From Anaerolineales bacterium (GTDB taxonomy: Bacteria; Chloroflexota; Anaerolineae; Anaerolineales; Villigracilaceae): 64,000 bases of DNA. The stretch spans positions 1-64,000 of the forward strand of contig JAFGCG010000173.1 in the NCBI GenBank assembly GCA_016932715.1. Direction: 5' to 3'. Shown piece after piece: positions 15,568 through 24,512 of this stretch. Under the pieces are notes generated by a model. The model saw only the letters and a list, made by a program, of their open reading frames with translations. It was not told the DNA's origin and did no database searches. The first letter of the stretch is position 1; each line of letters starts with the position of its first letter. Both the position numbers and the translations under genes were made by a program.

Positions 15568-16587
15568 ATGGTCGCTGAACTCTACGAACGCATTCAGGAG
15601 GGGCTGGCGGAGAAGCAAAAGGAGCTCACTGTATTCCTGGAGACCGCACCGGAGACGGAGAAAGAGATTTGCTGCGCCAGTGAGGAGAACTGTGTAAAAA
15701 AGCATTTACATGTCATTGAGTCCAGCCTGGAGAAAATCGGGCAGGAGACGCTCGGTGTTTGTGCGGTTTGTCACGGCTATGTGGATCCACAACTCCTTGA
15801 AATGGATTACACGGCATCCGTGTGTCTGGAACACTACTCCGATGAAGAGCGGCGGCGGCTGGAATCCGAGCTGGAACTCTCACAAATTGTCCAGCGCGCG
15901 CTATTGCCGCAAAGAGTTCCCGAAATCAGAGGCGTGGAACTGGCTGCGTTCAGCCGGCCCTCCGAGATCATTGGCGGAGACTACTTTGACTTCTTCCAGT
16001 TCCGCGACGGCACACAGGGATTGGTGATCGCGGACGTGAGCGGCCACGGCGTGTCGGCCGGTATGCTCATGAGCAGCCTGCAAATGGCCATCCGGACGAT
16101 GGCGCCTGAGACCGATTCACCGGCTGAAGTCCTGGAGCGTATTAATCGCTTTTACATTCACAACATCCACTTCACCACGTTTGTGACGGTTTTCCTGGCC
16201 TGCTTCGACCCGGCGACGCTGACGCTCAGTTATGTCAATGCTGGGCATAATCCACCGGCGGTCCGCCGCAGGAGCGATGGGACGATCACCTGGCTGAAGC
16301 CCACCGCCCCGGCGATCGGCCTGGCGGAGGAGTTTCACCCCAGGATGGAATCGATCTCGTTCGCAGGAGGTGATTCGTTACTGCTGTATACAGACGGCGT
16401 GACAGAGGTCCTGAATATCAGCAATGAGATGTTTGGGCAGGAACGTCTGGCTGCGCTTGTCCAGCAGTATGCTGACCGGGCGGCTCCCGACCTGCTGCAA
16501 GCGGTCCGACGGGCGCTGAGCACCTTCGGTGGGAACCAGCCCCTCGTGGACGATGTGACGATGGTCGCGCTCAAAGTCTCGGGATAA
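15568..16587 (+). CDS. PP2C-type (RsbU/SpoIIE) phosphatase with N-terminal DksA-like zinc finger
   Basis: A 339-residue protein. The N-terminal 95 residues form a coiled coil and a C4-like finger (CAVCHGYVDPQLLEMDYTASVC) resembling the DksA/TraR type. A short coiled segment (SELELSQIVQRALLPQ) leads into a SpoIIE/RsbU phosphatase domain, recognisable by IGGDYFDFF, VIADVSGHGVSAGMLM, NAGHNPP, LLLYTDGVTE and DDVTMV. Metal-binding Asp residues are all present, so it should be active on a phosphoserine anti-anti-sigma factor. No such partner, and no kinase, is adjacent. The finger suggests attachment to RNA polymerase or another partner. A rho-independent terminator follows. Confidence 0.9.
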   Translation: MVAELYERIQEGLAEKQKELTVFLETAPETEKEICCASEENCVKKHLHVIESSLEKIGQETLGVCAVCHGYVDPQLLEMDYTASVCLEHYSDEERRRLESELELSQIVQRALLPQRVPEIRGVELAAFSRPSEIIGGDYFDFFQFRDGTQGLVIADVSGHGVSAGMLMSSLQMAIRTMAPETDSPAEVLERINRFYIHNIHFTTFVTVFLACFDPATLTLSYVNAGHNPPAVRRRSDGTITWLKPTAPAIGLAEEFHPRMESISFAGGDSLLLYTDGVTEVLNISNEMFGQERLAALVQQYADRAAPDLLQAVRRALSTFGGNQPLVDDVTMVALKVSG

Positions 16588-16601
16588 CCAAAGTGTAGAA
16601 T

Positions 16602-16641
16602 AAAATTCAGGACGCGGAAATTCTCCGTGTCCTGAATTTTT
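16602..16641 (+). terminator. Rho-independent terminator after the RsbU-like gene
   Basis: A 16-bp stem with one mismatch (AAAATTCAGGAC at the base) closes a seven-base loop and ends in TTTTTAATG. Confidence 0.85.
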
Positions 16642-16724
16642 AATGATAGTACCTGATTTCGAAGACAAATAGCTTATGTCAACCTGAGAGAAGGATCTCC
16701 GCCGCAAAGCGGCTTAGGATGACG

Positions 16725-17723
16725 TTATGTTTGCACAAGATTTGGATTCATGATGTACTGCCACCAGTTGTTGGCGATCCCGTTTCTGCTGCCTGCCACT
16801 TTGGGCAGATGCCTGAACCACCATTTGTGGTGTGCGCGTATATCGCCGCTGCCCCACTCGCGGGAGGTGACCGCGCGGGTCACGCCTTTGAAATCGGGAA
16901 AGTTGTACAGCCAGTCGTCGCATTCACTTTGGACTGCGTCCGGATTGTTCCAGTCGTAGTCCTTCTGGCTGTTGGGCGCGAAATGGATATTCCCCACGGC
17001 TGCCAGCCCCGGCGCCGTTTTGTGATAACGGATGAAGCGCCGCCATAGATTCGCTTCACCGGTTAAGTTCTCGAATGTTTTTTCCAGGACGGATTCGGCG
17101 CGATGCCCCATATTTTCGAGCATCTCGCCGACGCCGCGCTCGTAGGAGAACCCCATGATCACAAAGCGTCGTCCTGAAGCTTCCGTGTTCCGAAGGGGAG
17201 GGGCATTGCACCAGAAGGCGCCGGGTCCGCCCATGATCGACTCATAAAAGCCGGCATGCGGGAAATTAAAGATCCAGGCTTCGTCGATCTCATTTGTGGC
17301 GACGAGCTGCAGGATGTTGAAGCGTTCGATGATCGCGTGGTAGTTCGCTTCCTGCGGCATGTATGGAGGCGTGATGCCGCGCACCACATTGAGATAGGTC
17401 TGGGCTTCGTATTGATAACCATCCACCTTCGCCGGGAAAGCATCCACGTCGATGCGCTGGATGATCTGATAGCGCGCCAGACCCCCGCTGGTCTCCAGAA
17501 TATCGGTCATGAATCCCCTGGCGAGGTCTTCGACGTGGTTCCAGCGCATGTACTGTGAAAGTGTTTTGCCGCTTTTGGGATCGACCACCGGATCATAGAC
17601 GATCACCAGAGTCTTGAGGATCGTTACTTTTAAAGTTTCCTCCAAAGGGTCCGGAACAACCGTCGGGCCGGGGGGAGGCGGAGATAGTTTTCGCCTGCGG
17701 AAAATAGAATGGAAGAGAGACAT
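16725..17723 (-). CDS. Conserved hypothetical protein, no recognised domain
   Basis: A 332-residue soluble protein without signal peptide or membrane helix. The N-terminus is basic and proline-rich (RRRKLSPPPPGPTVVPD). The body is rich in aromatic residues, with dense blocks such as RYQIIQRIDVDAFP, EIDEAWIFNFPHAGFYES and MGGPGAFWCNAPPL and a Trp-rich C-terminus (HHKWWFRHLPK, NNWWQYI). Such conserved Trp/His/Asn clusters suggest a carbohydrate- or peptide-binding enzyme, but I cannot name a family. It lies 79 bases after the large gene at 17803-20274 on the same strand and may be co-transcribed. Confidence 0.75.
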   Translation of the reverse strand: MSLFHSIFRRRKLSPPPPGPTVVPDPLEETLKVTILKTLVIVYDPVVDPKSGKTLSQYMRWNHVEDLARGFMTDILETSGGLARYQIIQRIDVDAFPAKVDGYQYEAQTYLNVVRGITPPYMPQEANYHAIIERFNILQLVATNEIDEAWIFNFPHAGFYESIMGGPGAFWCNAPPLRNTEASGRRFVIMGFSYERGVGEMLENMGHRAESVLEKTFENLTGEANLWRRFIRYHKTAPGLAAVGNIHFAPNSQKDYDWNNPDAVQSECDDWLYNFPDFKGVTRAVTSREWGSGDIRAHHKWWFRHLPKVAGSRNGIANNWWQYIMNPNLVQT

Positions 17724-17802
17724 AAAGAAGAAAGAGGAAAGAGGAAAGAATCAGACCTCGAAAGACTATTGAACTACTCAACTACAGGACTACCTGACTA
17801 TA

Positions 17803-20274
17803 CTACGGCAGGCTGGTCGCGAAGTAGACCTGATCGCCGATCGCCAGGTAGAGCACGTAATTCGGGCTGACCGCCATTGCGCCTACCACGCCCCGCTGGA
17901 AGGGATTGGCTTTGCCTGTGTACCCCTTGATTTGATTCTGCAGCTCGAACGAACGCGGCAAGAAACGAAAGACGCTTTGATTTTCAGAATCCAGCAGAAG
18001 GATCACGGAATTGGGCGGGCTGGTGATCGCCATCTGGGTGAAATTTGTCGGCGCAAAGATGTCAATATCGCGGTGCGCAGGATAGTTGTCGACGCGCGGC
18101 GCGGGATCCTGGCAGCGCGTGGGGACTTCGGAAAGACGGCTGAACGTGCAGGTGGAGAGATGCCCGTCTGTATGGAGCAGATACAAATCGTCACTACTCA
18201 CAGCCAGGTCGATGGCGCTATTGATGGTGTTGGGGATTTCATTTCCGAAATAAAAATAGGGCGCGTCGAGGAAAGTGCTGTCCTTGCCGCGGAAGACCCA
18301 CACGGCGCGGGATTCGGCGTCGAGGACATACAGGTTGCCGCTGTCCAATGCAAATGCCGTCACGCGTTTCCAGTTTGTGTTGGGGAGGGGCGGCAATGGG
18401 ATGGCTTGCGGCACCTGGTCCGGCGCGCAATACAACAGGTTCCCATTTGCATCGACCCCGAGAACCGTCCCATTCAGGGCATTGACCTTGGGCAGCGCGA
18501 GAATATCCACCAGGGCGCCGACCTGATAACCGCCATAGGTGCCAGGCTGGCACTTGAAGGCGTTGTCCAAATTAAGGCTGCGGCCCGTGAAGGAGGCGTG
18601 CAGGATTTTTCCATCTTCGGCGTCGAGCATGTACAGGTCGCTTTCGTTCGCCGCCAGGCGGCTGATCTGTGCGCCAGCGGAACCTCCGAGCCCATTCGGA
18701 AACGCCGGCACAAACTCGAGCCGGATCACTCCCATCAAACTATCGAGCTTTGCCTGTGCCTCAGAGCGTAACGTCTTCGATTCTTCTGTCTCACGATACT
18801 CATCAGCCTTATCCAGGGACGTCAATACATTTTGCCATGTCTCGCGCTGTCGTGCGGGATCCGGCTCACTGGCGGCTTGTGCATAGGCATTGCGCGCCTG
18901 CTGATAGAGCTCATCGTATTGTATGCTCTGACCAAACCGCAGGTAGACAACGCTTGCCATGGTAACGACCACCACAGGGATCACGACCGCGATCAGGATG
19001 AGCACATACGTGGGTAAGGTCAGCGGCGTAGTCGAATCGCTGCCGGGCAGCAGCCGCGGGACGAACTTTTGCAGGAAGGCACGCAGGTGCTCGTTCGCGC
19101 CTCGCATAACCTGGATCCCGCTCACTGCGATCTTTGCCGCCTGACGCGTCAGCGCGGTACCCGTGCCGGGTTTGAGTTTGAAGAGCCTGCGTTTCGGCTT
19201 GAGCCGCGCAGGTGTCGCCGCAGGTTCTTCTACAGCAGGTTCTTTTTCAATTCCAACATCAACATTTTCCTGCGGTTGAATTTTGGGTTCAGCCGGTTTC
19301 GCGCGTGGAATGGAAGCTGGGAATCCGCGCCCTCCGTTGGGTTTACTTTTTTCCCTGGGAACCGGAATGACACCCTCCGGCTGCGGCGGGATGGAGTAGG
19401 CAGACGGCTGTACCATGTGCGCGGCGAAATCTGCCAATGTGTCAAGTCCTTCTTCTGTGACGGGGGGCTGGGCAGCGGAGACCGGCTCCTCGTGTTCCTC
19501 GTGTTTCTGCGGCTCCATCTGATGAGGCGCCAGCGCCTCCAGGATCGCGGGAGCAACCATCGACTGCGGCGGACGCGCAGGAACATCGGGTCTCAACAGG
19601 GTGATCGTTCCATGTCCGCTTTGCGCCTGGATCAATACCGCGTTCAAGTCGCCTTTGGCGAAAATCAATTTGCGGTAGCTCGCATCCAGCGAGGCGGGTG
19701 GACGCTCGTTCAGCAGATCTGTTTCCCAATCCCTCGGAAATGTCCCGCACAAGACGAGTAGGTCCTGTGGGCGTAATTCGACCTGCGAAAGATAGGCACC
19801 GATGTTTTGACCGGAACCAAGACCCTTGCCTGAAAGCGCCGGCTCATGCACGTGGCGTGAGCCTCCATCCGTGATCCAGACCGCATGTGCCGGACCGCTC
19901 AGCAGCAGGGTGCACTGGTTCTCACGGATTGCTGCCAGCACAAGCAAACCCACGACATGCTGCCCGTGGCTGGCTGTTGCCAGGTTGCGTGCCAGCAATT
20001 TGGAGTTGATGTCACTGGCGGCACTGCGCATGGCAGATGTCAGCGAACCAGGCGATTGATAGAACAAGCCCGCCGCATCATCGGTTAATTGCGCCAGCTC
20101 GGCGGCGGAAAAAGGGGTATTGCCTGCGATCGTAAGATAGGCGATCAGGTTGTTCTGCTCACGTCCGCGCGCGGCTTTGCGTGGCGGTGTGACAGCCAGC
20201 AAGCCGGGCATCTCAGCCAACTCCTGTCCGTTGATTCTGCGAATGGGGAGGATGTTCAGGTCTAGTATAGGCAC
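17803..20274 (-). CDS. Large membrane protein: degenerate PP2C-like domain, one TM helix, extracellular beta-propeller-like domain
   Basis: An 823-residue protein in three parts. Residues 1-235 resemble a PP2C/SpoIIE-type fold (FYQSPGSLTSAMRSAASDIN, CTLLLSGPAHAVWI, LRPQDLLVLCGTFP) but lack an obvious Asp metal site, so it is probably non-catalytic. A Pro/Glu-rich linker precedes one membrane helix (VLILIAVVIPVVVVTMASVV, about 417-440). Beyond it lie a short coiled coil and about 300 residues of repeating strands with LYVLDAESRAVWVF and LYLLHTDGHLS, as in NHL or PQQ propellers. The start is a GTG without a clear Shine-Dalgarno. It could sense an external signal and relay it to the cytoplasm; that is inference. 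Confidence 0.75.
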   Translation of the reverse strand: MPILDLNILPIRRINGQELAEMPGLLAVTPPRKAARGREQNNLIAYLTIAGNTPFSAAELAQLTDDAAGLFYQSPGSLTSAMRSAASDINSKLLARNLATASHGQHVVGLLVLAAIRENQCTLLLSGPAHAVWITDGGSRHVHEPALSGKGLGSGQNIGAYLSQVELRPQDLLVLCGTFPRDWETDLLNERPPASLDASYRKLIFAKGDLNAVLIQAQSGHGTITLLRPDVPARPPQSMVAPAILEALAPHQMEPQKHEEHEEPVSAAQPPVTEEGLDTLADFAAHMVQPSAYSIPPQPEGVIPVPREKSKPNGGRGFPASIPRAKPAEPKIQPQENVDVGIEKEPAVEEPAATPARLKPKRRLFKLKPGTGTALTRQAAKIAVSGIQVMRGANEHLRAFLQKFVPRLLPGSDSTTPLTLPTYVLILIAVVIPVVVVTMASVVYLRFGQSIQYDELYQQARNAYAQAASEPDPARQRETWQNVLTSLDKADEYRETEESKTLRSEAQAKLDSLMGVIRLEFVPAFPNGLGGSAGAQISRLAANESDLYMLDAEDGKILHASFTGRSLNLDNAFKCQPGTYGGYQVGALVDILALPKVNALNGTVLGVDANGNLLYCAPDQVPQAIPLPPLPNTNWKRVTAFALDSGNLYVLDAESRAVWVFRGKDSTFLDAPYFYFGNEIPNTINSAIDLAVSSDDLYLLHTDGHLSTCTFSRLSEVPTRCQDPAPRVDNYPAHRDIDIFAPTNFTQMAITSPPNSVILLLDSENQSVFRFLPRSFELQNQIKGYTGKANPFQRGVVGAMAVSPNYVLYLAIGDQVYFATSLP

Positions 20275-20428
20275 AGCGTAAGAATGATCGAAAGGTTGCC
20301 ATCATTATACTGGTAAAATTTCATTGCGGGACGGTAGACCATTGGAGGAGTGTCTAATGTCGAGGAGATGCAAAATATGTCGCCCTGAGCCCTTCGGCTT
20401 CGCTCAGGATAAACGCCGCGAAGGGTCT

Positions 20429-20465
20429 CCTGTAACGTTGAGCCTGTCAGGCTCAACGTTACAGG
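20429..20465. repeat. 37-base perfect palindrome
   Basis: Two 18-base arms (CCTGTAACGTTGAGCCTG and complement) surround a single T. It sits within a longer repetitive stretch (about 20380-20500) containing CCCTTCGGCTTCGCTCAGG, in the 277-base gap between divergent genes. Confidence 0.85.
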
Positions 20466-20551
20466 GATTCTTCACTTCCTTTGGTCGTTCAGAATGACAT
20501 GATCGTTTTGATAGTAGGCACTCCCCCATTGGATAAGGATAAACATCTTTC

Positions 20552-21565
20552 ATGAATTTCATTTTGCACAAGAACTTTTCGGAACTCTCCGCGGCGGCCT
20601 GGAACGCGCTCGCCGGGCAAAGTATTGCCGACACACCTTTTGCCCGTTATGAGTATCTCTGCGAATGGTGGCAGACGCTTGGCGGCGGGGAATGGGAGAA
20701 TGCCGAACTGGTCCTCGTTTCTGCGACAGAAGACGACCGCCTCATTGGCGTTGCTCCATTATTCGTCGCAGAGTACGATGGTCCACGCGCGCTGATGCTC
20801 ATCGGCAGTATCGAGATTTCCGATTACCTGGATCTGATCGTCCGGGCGGAGGACCTGCCGCGCTTCCTGTCCGGATTGCTGGACTTCCTCGAGTCATCCC
20901 GCCCTGCTAGCTGGTCCGCCCTCGATTGGTACAACCTCCCCGACGACTCGCCCACGCTCGCGGCGCTCAAGGCGGAAGCGGAGAAACGCGGCTGGACCCA
21001 TCACGAGGAAATCGCTCACCCCGTCCCGCGCATCCTGCTGAATGGCTCTTTCGAGGACTACCTCTCACGAATCGACAAAAAGCAGCGCCACGAGATCCGC
21101 CGCAAAATGCGCCGCGCCGCCGAGAGCGAGAAAGGCGTCCGCTTTTATGTCGTCGATGGGACCGCCGATATTGACAAGGAAATCGATGACTTTTTCGATT
21201 TGATGGTGCAGGACCCCGGCAAGAAGAAATTCCTGCATCCGGCCATGCACGAGCAAATGACGGTGACTATCCAAAACGCGCACGCGCAGGGCTATCTCTG
21301 GCTGGGCTTCCTCGAAGTGGAGGGGGCTAAAGCCGCGGCGTCGCTCAACTTCGATTACAAAAACAAGCTCTGGGGCTACAACTCGGGAGTCGGGAGCGAA
21401 CATAAGGAACTTTCCCCCGGCTGGGTCCTGCTGGCTCATGTCATTCAATGGTGTTGTGAGAACGGACGCTCTGAATTCGATTTCATGCGCGGAGATGAGG
21501 AGTACAAGTATCGCTTTGGCGGGGTCAACAAATATGTGATGAGGGTGAAAACAACTAAGTCTTAA
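20552..21565 (+). CDS. GNAT-fold acetyltransferase, BioF2/CelD-like (FemAB-related)
   Basis: A 337-residue protein with two GNAT-like halves. The C-terminal half carries the strongest signals, including RIDKKQRHEIRRKMRRA (basic helix), GYLWLGFLEVEGAKAAASL and EFDFMRGDEEYKYRFGG, which is typical of the BioF2/CelD group linked to polysaccharide or cell-surface acylation. No signal peptide is present. It is a stand-alone gene between the divergent large membrane protein and the fumarase genes. A distantly related protein is encoded at 54227-55264. The acceptor substrate is unknown. Confidence 0.85.
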   Translation: MNFILHKNFSELSAAAWNALAGQSIADTPFARYEYLCEWWQTLGGGEWENAELVLVSATEDDRLIGVAPLFVAEYDGPRALMLIGSIEISDYLDLIVRAEDLPRFLSGLLDFLESSRPASWSALDWYNLPDDSPTLAALKAEAEKRGWTHHEEIAHPVPRILLNGSFEDYLSRIDKKQRHEIRRKMRRAAESEKGVRFYVVDGTADIDKEIDDFFDLMVQDPGKKKFLHPAMHEQMTVTIQNAHAQGYLWLGFLEVEGAKAAASLNFDYKNKLWGYNSGVGSEHKELSPGWVLLAHVIQWCCENGRSEFDFMRGDEEYKYRFGGVNKYVMRVKTTKS

Positions 21566-21608
21566 TTGTCATGATTTGATGTATCATAGAGATGAGATTG
21601 GAGGACCC

Positions 21609-22484
21609 ATGCGCAACCTGACCGATGAAATCCTCGAACTGATCCGCTGCACGTCATCAAGCCTTCCCAAGGATGTGGAGGATCGCCTGCGGGCAGCCGT
21701 TGAGCAGGAGGAGCCGGGTTCCGCCGCGCGCGGTGCACTGGAGACGGTCCTCAGGAACATCGAGCTCTCGCGTGCCAACTCCACGCCGATCTGCCAGGAT
21801 ACGGGTACGCCAATTTTCTACGTATATTATCCGCAGGGGACATCCACGCGGAAGCTGAGGGAGCAGATCCGCGCCGCGCTGGCGGAATCCACCAAACGGT
21901 CCTATATGCGACCGAACGCCGTGGATGCCATTTACGATAAAAACAGCGGCAATAACCTGGGCGGGGATGATTTTCCTTACATCCACTTCGAAGAGGTAGA
22001 TGCTGATCAGCCCCTGGTCATCGAACTGATGCTCAAGGGCGGCGGATGCGAGAACGTCGGCATACAATATTCTCTGCCGGATAATAAATTGGGTGCAGGA
22101 CGCGACCTCGCCGGAGTCCGCAAGGTGGTGCTGGATGCCGTCCAAAAGGCACAGGGCCAGGGATGTGCGCCAGGGATTTTGGGCGTGGCCATCGGCGGCG
22201 ACCGCGGGTCATCCTATATCAAATCGAAGGAAGTCTTGTTCAGCAAAATGGGCACGCGCAACAAAGATCCGAAGCTCGCTGAACTGGAAGAACGGCTGAC
22301 GAAGGAAGCGAACGAGATGGGCATTGGTCCCATGGGCTTTGGCGGCCAGACGACTGTGCTGGATACAAAGATCATGGGCATGCATCGTGTGCCTGCATGT
22401 TACTTTGTGTCCGTATCCTATATGTGTTGGGCATATCGCCGCCGGAAGATGACCGTGATGGGCGAGGGAGTGGAATACGATTAA
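21609..22484 (+). CDS. fumA: Fumarate hydratase class I, alpha subunit
   Basis: The 291-residue catalytic subunit of a two-subunit, iron-sulfur fumarase (or related tartrate dehydratase), which hydrates fumarate to malate. ICQDTGTPIFYV, GGGCENVGIQYSLPD and GCAPGILGVAIGGDRGSS contain the cluster-ligand cysteines and substrate loops. ATG at 21609 is chosen because GGAGG precedes it. The beta-subunit gene follows 63 bases later, with a palindromic repeat between. Tartrate dehydratase has the same architecture, but the unlinked TCA context of Chloroflexota favours fumarase. Confidence 0.92.
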   Translation: MRNLTDEILELIRCTSSSLPKDVEDRLRAAVEQEEPGSAARGALETVLRNIELSRANSTPICQDTGTPIFYVYYPQGTSTRKLREQIRAALAESTKRSYMRPNAVDAIYDKNSGNNLGGDDFPYIHFEEVDADQPLVIELMLKGGGCENVGIQYSLPDNKLGAGRDLAGVRKVVLDAVQKAQGQGCAPGILGVAIGGDRGSSYIKSKEVLFSKMGTRNKDPKLAELEERLTKEANEMGIGPMGFGGQTTVLDTKIMGMHRVPACYFVSVSYMCWAYRRRKMTVMGEGVEYD

Positions 22485-22536
22485 GACCATAGACCACGGA
22501 CCATGGATCATCGTCAATGGTCTATCGTCCATGGTC
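22485..22536 (+). repeat. Palindromic repeat between fumarase subunit genes
   Basis: The inverted repeat begins GACCATAGACCACGGACC and ends CATGGTC, in the same family as 719-776. It begins directly after the alpha-subunit stop and ends 11 bases before the beta-subunit start, so it forms an intercistronic hairpin. Confidence 0.7.
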
Positions 22537-22547
22537 GGGAGAAAACC

Positions 22548-23177
22548 ATGCGCGAAATAAGCATACCAATCAGTGATGAAATCATTCGCAGCCTGCACGT
22601 CGGTGATCCCGTTGAATTGAGCGGGATCATGATGACGGGCCGTGATGCGGTCCATAAGTGGATGATCGAGACATTTGTCAAAAAGACGCGTCAGCCTACA
22701 GACAATGACTCGCAAGTGTACGAAGAAATCAAGAAGTACCTTGATGGCGGGGTGCTGTATCACTGCGGGCCGGTCGTTTCGGGACTTGATACAAAGCAAT
22801 ATAGATTTGTCGCGGCGGGTCCTACCACCTCCATTCGTGAGGAGCCGTATCAGGCCGATGTGATGAAACACTTCCACATCAAAGGTGTGATCGGCAAAGG
22901 CGGCATGGGCGCAAAGACCCTGCAAGGCTGTGCTGAAACTCCAGGTATATATTTCCATGCAATCGGGGGCGCGGCGACCTTCCTGGCGCAGACCGTGCAA
23001 AAGGTTTTGGGCGTCTATAAATTGGAAGAATTCGGGGTGCCCGAAGCGATGTGGGTGATCGAGGTCAGGAAATTTCCGGTCGTCGTCACGATGGACTCGC
23101 ACGGTCAAAGCAAGCATTCCCTGCTCGAGGAAAGCTCTCGCAAAGTGCTGGATGACCTGCTGGCGAGACCTTATTAG
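22548..23177 (+). CDS. fumB: Fumarate hydratase class I, beta subunit
   Basis: A 209-residue subunit homologous to the C-terminal domain of single-chain class I fumarase. Typical blocks are HVGDPVELSGIMMTGRDA (near the N-terminus), YHCGPVV, RFVAAGPTTSIREEPY and GKGGMG. ATG at 22548 is preferred; the in-frame ATG at 22503 would read through the palindromic repeat and add nothing conserved. It is co-transcribed with the alpha subunit and followed by a terminator-like hairpin. Confidence 0.92.
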   Translation: MREISIPISDEIIRSLHVGDPVELSGIMMTGRDAVHKWMIETFVKKTRQPTDNDSQVYEEIKKYLDGGVLYHCGPVVSGLDTKQYRFVAAGPTTSIREEPYQADVMKHFHIKGVIGKGGMGAKTLQGCAETPGIYFHAIGGAATFLAQTVQKVLGVYKLEEFGVPEAMWVIEVRKFPVVVTMDSHGQSKHSLLEESSRKVLDDLLARPY

Positions 23178-23204
23178 TTGAGCGGCTGGTAATGATGATC
23201 GGTG

Positions 23205-23242
23205 CAGGAGCGAGGGTTCAAAGCCGCTCCTGTTTTCTTTTT
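23205..23242 (+). terminator. Terminator of the fumarase operon
   Basis: An 8-bp stem, CAGGAGCG (23205-23212) with CGCTCCTG (23225-23232), is followed by TTTTCTTTTTAG. Confidence 0.75.
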
Positions 23243-23260
23243 AGAGAGTGTTTAATAATT

Positions 23261-23340
23261 CACCACGAAGGACACGAAGATGCACGAAGGCTTGAAAAAA
23301 CACGAAAAAAAATCTGTGTGAATCTGTGCAATCCGTGGCT
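23261..23340. repeat. Repetitive intergenic sequence, CACCACGAAGG...CACGAA type
   Basis: The stretch repeats CACGAAG words (CACCACGAAGGACACGAAG) and then AATCTGTGTGAATCTGTGC. A related CGAAGG/CCTTCGTGGTG element lies at 55470-55533. No gene is seen in this 265-base gap between fumB and the chromate transporter. Confidence 0.5.
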
Positions 23341-23442
23341 GGATTTTGCTCGAGGGAGCATGTCAACCGGCTCGCAGCAGAATTTCAAAACACTCTCTTA
23401 CCTGTTTATCTTACAATTGCGTTCCATCACTGAGGCGAAGAC

Positions 23443-23961
23443 TTGGAAAACCTGCTGCAACTTTTTCTGATATTTCTAAAAGTTAACTTGCTGAGTACGT
23501 CGGGACCTGCTTCGGTTGGTTTGCTCTATCATGAGATGGTTGGCAAGTATGTAACAGAGAGCCAGTTCGTCCAGGCAGTGGGGTTTTCCTCTGTCCTGCC
23601 GGGGAGCGACGCGCTGCAGCTTGCCATGTATATCGGTTACGCCGTGGACGGGATCCCGGGAGGTGTGGCGGCATTGCTGGCGTCGATCCTGCCGCCGACG
23701 GTCATTATCCTGGGCGTAACGGTGATTCTGCATCGCCTGCGGCGGGAAGCCTGGATCAGCAGTTTTATCGAGGGTCTGACGCCGGCCATTTCTATGTTGA
23801 TGCTGTTCACCGCCTGGAAGATTTTCCAAAAGGGCGGATCGCCGGGATGGGAAGCCTGGGCAATCGGGCTGGTCAGCATGCTGGGAATGTTATCCAAGAA
23901 AGTGCCTGAGCGCATCCTGATCGTGATTGCGGGCCTGATCGGAATATTCTTCCTGTCATGA
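23443..23961 (+). CDS. Chromate transporter, first half-size subunit
   Basis: A 172-residue ChrA half protein with about five to six membrane helices. FLKVNLLSTSGPASVGLLYHE and ESQFVQAVGFSSVLPGSDA are the N-terminal signature (QxxGxxxxLPGP-like) of the CHR domain. The start is TTG at 23443, with GAGG eight bases upstream, so translation may be modest. The next gene, of equal size, overlaps by ATGA. Together they form a two-gene short-chain CHR pair whose products should insert with opposite orientation. The family exports chromate; other anions are possible. Confidence 0.88.
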   Translation: MENLLQLFLIFLKVNLLSTSGPASVGLLYHEMVGKYVTESQFVQAVGFSSVLPGSDALQLAMYIGYAVDGIPGGVAALLASILPPTVIILGVTVILHRLRREAWISSFIEGLTPAISMLMLFTAWKIFQKGGSPGWEAWAIGLVSMLGMLSKKVPERILIVIAGLIGIFFLS

Positions 23962-24512
23962 ATACAGCTAAGTTCATGGTTTGGTTTCGGTTACTTTGGA
24001 TGTTCCTGAAAGTGAACATCCTTTCGCCCTCGGGACCAGCTTCCATTGGCTTGCTCTATAAAGAGGCGGTCAGCAAAGAGGTCATGACGGAAGCCCAGTT
24101 CGTCGAAGCGGTTGGGTTTTCGAACGTCCTGCCTGGCAGTGAAGCGTTGAAACTCGCCATGTTCGTTGGGTTTGCTGCGGGAGGCATCCCCGGTGTGCTC
24201 ACTGCACTGCTGGGCGCGATCCTGCCTCCGACCGTGATGATGCTGGTCGTCGCCGCCGTTCTGCAGCGCTTTCAACAGTCAAACTGGATCGATGGATTTG
24301 TGGCAGGGATGAGTCCGGCTGTGGCGGCATTGATCGTGGTAGTAGCCTGGGAGTTGTTCCGTGCCACCTCACCAAAAGGGATTGACCGCAGAGCAATGCT
24401 GGTCGCAGGGTTAAGCGCGCTCGCATTCTGGTTCGAGCTTCCCTCTCCCCTGGTCCTGCTGGGGGCGGGTCTCCTTGGAGTTCTCTTATATAGTCGACGG
24501 AGCTATGGATGA
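23958..24512 (+). CDS. Chromate transporter, second half-size subunit
   Basis: A 184-residue ChrA half protein, a clear paralogue of the preceding gene: LKVNILSPSGPASIGLLYKE and EAQFVEAVGFSNVLPGSEA repeat the same signature. It has five to six membrane helices. It overlaps its partner by four bases at the start and the Usp gene by four bases at the end, so all three are translationally coupled. Confidence 0.88.
   Translation: MNTAKFMVWFRLLWMFLKVNILSPSGPASIGLLYKEAVSKEVMTEAQFVEAVGFSNVLPGSEALKLAMFVGFAAGGIPGVLTALLGAILPPTVMMLVVAAVLQRFQQSNWIDGFVAGMSPAVAALIVVVAWELFRATSPKGIDRRAMLVAGLSALAFWFELPSPLVLLGAGLLGVLLYSRRSYG

Noticed and set aside
22503-22547. Upstream ATG for fumB
   Set aside because: The extra 15 codons are read from the palindromic repeat and have no counterpart in the family. 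The chosen ATG has a GGGAG before it.
23443-24512. Frameshifted full-length chrA
   Set aside because: The two halves are each complete CHR domains with their own start and a regular ATGA overlap, and both carry the N-terminal signature. This is the known two-gene short-chain arrangement, not a broken gene.
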